DNA of 64,000 nucleotides from Embiotoca jacksoni (Eukaryota; Chordata; Actinopteri; Embiotocidae): assembly GCA_022577435.1 (NCBI GenBank), contig JAKOON010000004.1, forward strand, positions 5,828,001-5,892,000, read 5' to 3'. Of the stretch, positions 60,401 through 64,000 are shown in pieces. A program made the translations under genes and the position numbers. The first letter of the stretch is position 1; each line of letters begins with the position of its first letter. The notes beneath the pieces are model-generated. The model was not told the origin of the DNA. It saw only the letters and a program-made list of their open reading frames with translations, and ran no database searches.

Positions 60401-63219
60401 AGCTGTTCACTGCTCACTCCTGCTCCATCCACCACCACCACTGTGACCGCATAGTCCACCACCACAGCGTCCAGGCTGGGGACATAAATATGTTGTTATT
60501 ACATGCAGTCGATACGCTTATCACAGTTAGGACTACGCAAAAACATGTCGACTTTTGAGGGAGCAGTATAAACAAAACTATAAATACACTGTGAGTGAAT
60601 GAGTTTTGCCTGATGTGAACAAATGAAACACAATTAATTGTACTGTACATCAGTTTAATTATTTAGTAGGTTATTTAGTTAGAATTTACCAGACTGCCAT
60701 GAATATGTTTCCATTAAGTAAACTGCAAAATATTATTTCCACATCTCTCATTAAGCAACCAAAGGGACCCTCCAGAGTGCCTGTTTTGTCCTCTGAACTT
60801 CCTGTTTCCAACGTCAAGAATTACTTTTCAGACTTATTTATATTATGGCATTGATTTTAGTCATATTCCCTAGCTCTCATTTCTCTCTTCAAAAGCCCTT
60901 AATCCCTGACACGATTCACAACAGGTCACAGCTCCTCTACAGCAATGAATGACTTGGGTGCCTTGCGGAAGGTCACCTATCTAATTAAGAGTCCGATGTA
61001 ACTCCTTTTCATGACCCAAACTTGATAAAGAGATTTCCCAGTCAATAGATTAGTGTGCAAATGACAAATTAAATTCCTCTTGTACACATATTTATAGTAA
61101 GGAAATTTTAAAGAGAGGAAGAGAAATAAAATCGCTGCAGACTTTAGCTTGACTGAACATCAACATCACTGTAGAGCGCTTACACATGACTGATGACTGC
61201 AGGGATTTGTTCCTACTTGGAACGCAGGCGTGCGACCGTATAGGGCAAAAACAGCCGAGTCAGCAGAATGATCAATATCATCATAATAAACATGGAAACC
61301 TCACAAGAGATTCCAAGGTCCCTGGAAAAAGCCATCTATCAGCCTTCATTTGACTGCTGGAAGCCCTCCACTCTGACCTAGTTTGTTGGGTTTCTGGCGG
61401 GCAGCTGAGCACGTGCCGGCCCGCAGTCGGCCCCATTAAGAAGGCGATCCAGTTTTTTCTCCCTCTTCAGTTTCACAAGCGGGAGGCAGACGAAGCTGGA
61501 CTACAATGGTTGTATCTACCAGCTACTTTGCAGATTAAGAATTTACATTCAAAACTGAGTTTTTGTATAAAATATAATGACTTGTTGCCTTATAAAATCT
61601 GAATTGAATGGATAGGGACCCTTACAGAACAACCACATGACTTTCCCATGTTTTCCACATGTACGACACATGTTGCAACACGTTATAACATATGATAACA
61701 CAGGAAAAAATACATGTTTCACATGTGAAGGCGTTTGTGCTCTAGATATTTCCCGTTTTCACATTTTATGTTTCACATTTGATCACGTGTGTTTTTGCAA
61801 ATGTAAAATTCATGTGGTTGTTCTGTAAAGTAAAATTCATGTGGTTGTTCTGTAAAGTAAAATTCATGTGGTTGTTCTGTAAAGTAAAATTCATGTGGTT
61901 GTTCTGTAAAGTAAAATTCATGTGGTTGTTCTGTAAGGTAAAATTCGTCCACTTTCTTTCTGTCCCGGTTACGCGAGAAGATATCGCCCTCAAATCTGTC
62001 CATTAAATATGAAGCAGACACTGGAAACAGGGAGTAACAGCTTTTCTCTGTCCAAAGATAATAAAATCTACCTACGAGCACATCTAAAGCTCATTAATGA
62101 ACACATTATTTCTTATGTGTTTAATCTGCAAAATAAACAGTGTAAAAAAGTTGCTGTTAAATGGTGAGTTACGTGCAGGACTATTTTCTTGGCTCCATGA
62201 AGACTCCAGGAATCTCATCCCAGCCAAAAAGGAGCGAGGCACCCCACAGCCCATAAAATGTCAAATTGTCATTTCTACTCTTCCATTTTGTTCAGATTAC
62301 ACAAACCAATTGCAACGTAAATGAGCTTTGGAGGTGCTGGTAGGCAGATTTTGTTACTATTGGACTGAGCCAAGCCAGACACTGTTTTAAGCCAAACGGC
62401 CGCTGGCTGCAGTGTTATACTGACCATGAAAACAAGAGATTGATATCAACCTTCTCAACAAAAGCTCCATCAGAAAGCAAAAATGTTCCAACTTGTCAAA
62501 CTGATCTCACAAACAATTAGCTTGCAAGACATTTATTTTTACACTTTGGAAGTTTTCCACTTGCTACAGGCCAAATCCTATCACCTTCTCTCTGTCCTTC
62601 CCCCCCCGTGTCTTTGTCAATTCTCGTCTTTGCTCATTGTGCCTGCCTCACACTGCACAGTTCCTTTTCACCCTCCTCCTCTCCATTCTTCCACTAGAGG
62701 CTAAATGGCGAGGCTGTAAAACCCCGATAATCGTCTCTGTGGAGAAGCACCTGCTCTCTTGGTGGGACACAACCTGATCCCACTTAACAGGTGAGTGCAC
62801 GGTGCCAAGACTATTAACAAAGGCAACTAGCGACACATCCTAACACGTGCCCACACCCGCAGGTAAACAAAGAGTGAGATGGAGGTGAGGACTCGAGTGA
62901 GGTGGGTGAGGACACTTACATGGATCTAGTAAGGGACTGGGCTCTGGGTGCTTAAACACAGGACAGGATGAGGAGAATTATTCAAGATCAAAGTAAACCG
63001 CTGATGACTCACCCGTGGACTTCCTTCTGCGGTCTATACAAAACAAGGAGGAGCTGTTAAACCTCTGCTGAGAGATGAAATTGTGTTATAAATGAGCTGG
63101 TGTTGGCAATAAAGTGCGTCCAGTTGTTTCGTCCAACGCAATAACAGGAGAGAAACTGACCTGAACTCGATGACAGTCACACTCTTAAATCCAGGAAGCC
63201 CTTCCAGAGCATCCTCAAT
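49991..63219 (-). CDS. impg2: impg2 (interphotoreceptor matrix proteoglycan 2), 3' part of the gene
   Basis: A membrane-anchored proteoglycan of the matrix around photoreceptor outer segments. Human IMPG2 mutations cause retinitis pigmentosa and vitelliform macular dystrophy. Twelve exons, transcript order: 63161-63219, 63013-63033, 60264-60475, 58447-58490, 56896-57043, 55873-56672, 54824-55105, 54502-54721, 53928-54138, 52483-52671, 50717-50918, 49991-50074. They total 2472 bp, one open frame of 823 residues plus stop, with every splice phase matching. Fragment numbering: end of SEA1 about 1-95, acidic mucin-like region to about 428, SEA2 about 487-595, EGF-like 602-638 and 642-680, transmembrane about 688-712, cytoplasmic tail to 823. 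IMPG1 lacks the transmembrane segment, so IMPG2 is preferred. Teleosts have impg2a and impg2b; which copy this is cannot be told. Confidence 0.95.
50717..50918 (-). CDS. impg2: impg2 exon: cytoplasmic tail
   Basis: A 202-bp exon, phase 2 in and 0 out. It reads RVESVPSLERATKYNPMYES, YSHYYRRYPEGPVYSSASAE, then EEIRHIYENSELTKE. Tyr-rich and highly conserved with mammalian IMPG2 in my memory. The donor is unusual: the exon end GAG is followed directly by seven GT units (50703-50716), so the splice site is the first GT of a microsatellite. Failure to splice would add VCVCVVCRPLVHLEEMSQPR and stop. Confidence 0.95.
51219..51246. repeat. (AC)14 microsatellite in impg2 intron
   Basis: A pure AC tract, 32 bp left of a much longer GT tract, so the two form an inverted pair. 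Confidence 0.97.
51279..51413. repeat. Long (GT)n microsatellite in impg2 intron
   Basis: About 135 bp of GT with two CT interruptions. On the transcript (minus) strand it is CA repeat, and the (AC)14 beside it is GU repeat. Confidence 0.98.
51770..52255 (+). mobile_element. L2-like LINE 3' end, antisense in impg2 intron
   Basis: On the + strand it reads LKTLHGLSPFYRADLIVLHK, PACSLRSSRKRLLSIP, then after a stop KAFSVRAAKLWNELS and IFKSLLKTYFYQ. This is the usual C-terminal end of ORF2 in L2-type fish LINEs (LHGLAPSYLSDLL, FSVAAPRLWNSLP, FKSRLKTHLF). At least two in-frame stops break it. An AT-rich 3' UTR follows, ending near ttattagcattattaatg. Confidence 0.8.
52483..52671 (-). CDS. impg2: impg2 exon: end of EGF2 and transmembrane helix
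   Basis: A 189-bp exon, phase 2 in and 2 out, and not obvious as an open frame. It reads R-CRVGENWWYRGEHCEEYVSE, then the membrane span LVVGIAIASVAGFLLVASG-VIFFLA and a basic stop-transfer RTLRDQYDK. The two Cys close EGF2. The membrane span separates IMPG2 from IMPG1 and fixes the topology: domains outside, about 110-residue tail inside. Confidence 0.95.
52672..53927 (-). other. impg2 intron
   Basis: Holds T/A homopolymer runs (53580-53596, 53619-53628). No extra exon is needed because the flanking phases join. No recognisable repeat. Confidence 0.6.
53928..54138 (-). CDS. impg2: impg2 exon: EGF-like domains
   Basis: A 211-bp exon, phase 1 in and 2 out. It reads GDMADPCKFQACNEYAECKV, GEAECVCNAGYFSVDGLPCQ, then SICELQTDFCLNDGKCDIIP. 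Cys spacing gives one full EGF-like domain (602-638 of the fragment) and the first four Cys of a second (642-665). The second is completed on the next exon. Confidence 0.97.
54502..54721 (-). CDS. impg2: impg2 exon: SEA domain 2 with self-cleavage motif
   Basis: A 220-bp exon, phase 0 in and 1 out. It reads LVPYLQSNLSNFENLEILNF, RNGSIVVNSRMKFGKPVA, then VYLILEDFCNTAYQTMNLAI. NGSIVV fits the G-S-(V/I)-V-V site where SEA domains cut themselves between Gly and Ser (residues 545/546 of this fragment). IMPG2 is reported to be cleaved in SEA2, which would leave a membrane-bound stub and a matrix-held ectodomain. Confidence 0.97.
54824..55105 (-). CDS. impg2: impg2 exon: start of SEA domain 2
   Basis: A 282-bp exon, phase 0 in and 0 out. 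After a linker (IQPNNESLDDANIPDRGYDV) it reads GRALMVFFSLRVTNMMFSDD, then LFNKSSPEYKALEQRFLEL. VFFSLRVTNM.FS.DLFNKSS.EY.ALEQ.F matches the second SEA domain of vertebrate IMPG proteins almost residue for residue. The downstream read-through past FLEL is intron. Confidence 0.97.
55873..56672 (-). CDS. impg2: impg2 large exon: Glu/Pro/Thr mucin-like region
   Basis: An 800-bp exon, phase 1 in and 0 out, acceptor tttgtttttccag, donor gtaaag. It encodes about 266 residues starting SIEEEGLLREDTVQTSAAEI. The composition is dominated by Glu, Pro, Thr, Ala and Val, for example LEPPTTTAVEEETSLEETAA and PEPTVTLSPPLPTVLPPE. In mammals the matching large exon carries the O-glycans and glycosaminoglycan chains; here Glu is unusually frequent. 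One Ser-Gly cluster (EASGSGTDD) is a plausible glycosaminoglycan site. A long frame on the opposite strand is only its shadow. Confidence 0.92.
56896..57043 (-). CDS. impg2: impg2 exon: start of acidic mucin-like region
   Basis: A 148-bp exon, phase 0 in and 1 out, acceptor tttgtgatgcag, donor gtgagt. It reads VLILDQDRDADVLPEPSETD, then IKENYVIVLEESEAVAPAVV and LTTEAPEDG. Acidic and rich in Val/Pro/Thr, as expected for the region between the two SEA domains. Confidence 0.88.
57044..58446 (-). other. impg2 intron with a dispersed repeat
   Basis: The flanking exons join in phase 0, so no exon is missing. A dispersed repeat lies at 57470-57815; the rest is unremarkable. Confidence 0.6.
57470..57815 (+). 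repeat. Dispersed teleost repeat in impg2 intron
   Basis: Reads aaagggcttcacaacaataa, catgtgccttaagttgcttt, ttgaaggtgtcgacagaa, gttttccacagagtcgcg, tcaccttttgtctataa and gtgcgcggaacagccagtag. Motifs of this kind in this order ('ttttaagctgtttcttaaaagtgtccacag...gttccacagtc...tcaccttttgtctt') are common in fish genomes. Confidence 0.6.
58447..58490 (-). CDS. impg2: impg2 short linker exon
   Basis: A 44-bp exon, phase 1 in and 0 out, with acceptor ctctggttccacag and donor gtgagt. It reads V-SEITESFNTGDGAT. It links SEA1 to the mucin-like region. The call rests on splice signals and on both phases fitting. Confidence 0.8.
58491..60263 (-). other. impg2 intron
   Basis: No extra exon or clear repeat. 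A T-run lies at 59338-59350. Short open frames carry no recognisable domain. Confidence 0.55.
60264..60475 (-). CDS. impg2: impg2 exon: end of SEA domain 1
   Basis: A 212-bp exon, phase 2 in and 1 out. It reads LDAVVVDYAVTVVVVDGAG, then VSSEQLDYLTLQSNLVENSY and EPPAVVYTISEVKNFLNEAL. The VVVDYAV strand is the C-terminal beta-hairpin of the SEA fold. There is no G-S-V-V-V type motif here, so SEA1 is not expected to cleave itself the way SEA2 may. Confidence 0.93.
61620..61947. mobile_element. Foldback/MITE-like element whose right end is a tandem array
   Basis: A 21-bp segment at 61620-61640 (ccttacagaacaacca...) is the exact reverse complement of 61918-61938. The interior (61641-61800) is rich in palindromic ACATGT/CACATGTG motifs. 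Five 27-bp direct repeats then run from 61804 to 61938, each containing catgtggttgttctgtaa, and a partial sixth follows. The right terminal repeat therefore seems to have been multiplied. No coding capacity and no clear target duplication. Confidence 0.75.
61804..61947. repeat. 27-bp tandem repeat, five full copies and a partial
   Basis: The unit starts taaaattcatgtggttgttc and ends tgtaaag. Copies are at 61804, 61831, 61858, 61885 and 61912. They are identical except that the fifth ends tgtaagg. Because 27 is divisible by three, open frames run through on both strands (LQNNHMNFT repeated), but these are not genes. Confidence 0.97.
62035..62462. repeat. Two TTAAAGGAAYAGTT-family fragments in inverted orientation
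   Basis: The + strand fragment (62035-62310) reads tttctctgtccaaagataat, aaaatctacctacgagcaca, tctaaagctcattaatga and gactattttcttggctcc. The minus-strand fragment (62318-62462) reads, in reverse complement, gagaaggttgatatcaatct, tgcagccagcggccg, aaaatctgcctaccagcacc and tccaaagctc. Both carry the family's 'aaaatctgcctaccagcacctctaaagctc' block, facing each other. Confidence 0.65.
63013..63033 (-). CDS. impg2: impg2 micro-exon (21 bp) in SEA domain 1
   Basis: Only 21 bp, phase 2 in and 2 out, with acceptor ttgtatag and donor gtgagt. It adds PQKEVH so that the joined protein reads FRPQKEVHG-LDAVVVDYAV. Related proteins have FRPKKEKDG here. The phase fit on both sides and this match make it convincing despite its size. 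Confidence 0.85.
63161..63219 (-). CDS. impg2: impg2 exon: SEA domain 1, middle
   Basis: A 59-bp exon, phase 0 in and 2 out, with acceptor tgtgtttgcag and donor gtcagt. It reads IEDALEGLPGFKSVTVIEF-R. The LPGFK..TVIEFR pattern matches the first SEA domain of IMPG proteins (human IMPG1 LPGFKEIHVLGFR). The preceding SEA1 exon is not in the window. Confidence 0.88.
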
Positions 63220-64000
63220 CTGCAAACACACACATGATCTGGCATCAGACTAAAGCCACAGCTAGTTCTAAGGAGGTTACAATTAACTTTGAAATAAATC
63301 TGATTTATTGCTCTAAAAGGATTAATATTGATCAAAGCAGCAGAAAGGTCTTTGGTGCTATGGCCCGGATCATTATTCTCAAGAGGCCGATTATTGCTCA
63401 GCAGTCAACTCGCGATTAACTGTTTTTATTGGTAGATAAGGCTTCACACAACACACATACTGTTCTGAAGACCGTTGACCCAGTTCATTTCATCTTTCAG
63501 AGAGAAAAGAGGGTGTAAAAGGGTCTCTGGGGAATTTTATCTGCTGACTTGTCCCCCTGTCCTTCCTTCTTTACCCTTGTTTACTCCTCTGTCCCTGTCC
63601 TCCTCTCCACCGCTGTTCCTCCTTAATCTCTTCAAGGCACGCAAGCCTGTTCGCATGCAGTATTTGTGTTGGTAAATAGTACTTTACAGGTATGTGCAAT
63701 ATCATATATGTCTAGGAAATACCCACAGAGACTAAAAGGCAACAGATATGCCGAATGTTATGTATGATGTTGTTATTTAACAGCTTAAGCTGACTGTCAG
63801 GGAAAACTGCCATTCGATATATTTACTGCATTTTCCGATTACCTGTAAAATACTGGAGTTGCTTCCAAAGGTGTACCTGAGGTAGCACACATGTGCAAAA
63901 GCTTATCTATTCCCAAGACGTGTTATGAAGCTGTATTTTCAGCACATAGTTATTTCACCATAATCAACTCTGTTCCATAAAATCTGTGTGTGTTTTGAAC
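63220..64000 (-). other. impg2 intron to the right edge
   Basis: The next upstream impg2 exon should end in phase 0 and encode the start of SEA1 (an ...SSP.YQ.L...F-like helix). I do not find it. C/T-rich sequence lies at 63540-63640. Confidence 0.5.

Larger units (their letters stand above)
60476..63012 (-). other. impg2 intron rich in repeats
   Basis: Contains the foldback/tandem element at 61620-61947 and two inverted fragments of the TTAAAGGAAYAGTT family at 62035-62462. The flanking exons join in phase 2, so no exon is missing. Confidence 0.65.

Noticed and set aside
61766..62081. Open frames with FTLQNNHMN-type repeats
   Set aside because: They arise from the 27-bp tandem repeat, whose length is a multiple of three; both strands are open, with no splice or start context.
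63843..63876. 34-bp exon-like segment upstream of the first impg2 exon (YTFGSNSSILQ)
   Set aside because: It would end in the needed phase 0 but does not align with the SEA helix expected before IEDALEGLPGFK.

Overview
The window looks like nuclear DNA of a ray-finned (teleost) fish. It holds spaced, intron-rich vertebrate genes with GT/AG junctions, many long (CA)n/(GT)n microsatellites, and dispersed repeats of kinds I recognise from teleost genomes: CR1/L2-type LINE tails, TIR-bearing non-autonomous elements and 'tttatttatatag'-headed repeats. I see no bacterial operon, RNA gene, CRISPR array or phage. The species cannot be fixed; a percomorph-like fish is a guess.

Two genes can be supported, both on the minus strand. 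(1) Positions 1-15216 hold the 5' part of abi3bp (TARSH, an extracellular matrix protein). A signal-peptide exon at 15108-15216 is followed by an ~8 kb first intron, then exons for the conserved N-terminal region and one fibronectin type III domain (7092 down to 4487), then short Pro/Thr/basic linker exons. The gene runs off the left edge. (2) Positions 49991-63219 hold the 3' part of impg2 (interphotoreceptor matrix proteoglycan 2). Twelve coding exons encode 823 residues in one unbroken frame: the end of SEA domain 1, an acidic mucin-like region, SEA domain 2 with a GSIVV self-cleavage motif, two EGF-like domains, a transmembrane helix and a conserved cytoplasmic tail. The 5' exons lie beyond the right edge. 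From memory, human ABI3BP and IMPG2 sit in the same order and orientation on chromosome 3q12, so the layout supports both calls. The two genes are not a pathway: one is a general matrix protein, the other a photoreceptor-matrix proteoglycan.

The ~34 kb between them (about 15.5-49.5 kb) shows no convincing gene. It holds a decayed, 5'-truncated LINE reverse transcriptase (41.67-43.06 kb), a second tail of the same family (37.14-37.52 kb), TIR-type elements (17.43-18.47, 22.68-23.92 and 47.22-48.09 kb), dispersed teleost repeats, microsatellites and a near-perfect 29-bp-arm hairpin at 22357-22419. The impg2 introns also carry repeats: a LINE 3' end at 51.77-52.25 kb, a giant GT microsatellite, and a foldback element with 27-bp tandem repeats at 61.62-61.94 kb.

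I did not find a clearly new biological system. The observations most worth checking are the impg2 splice donor embedded in a (GT)7 repeat, the foldback/tandem structure at 61.6-61.9 kb, the inverted pair of repeat copies beside it, the long hairpin at 22.36 kb, and the intron position shared by the two SEA domains.
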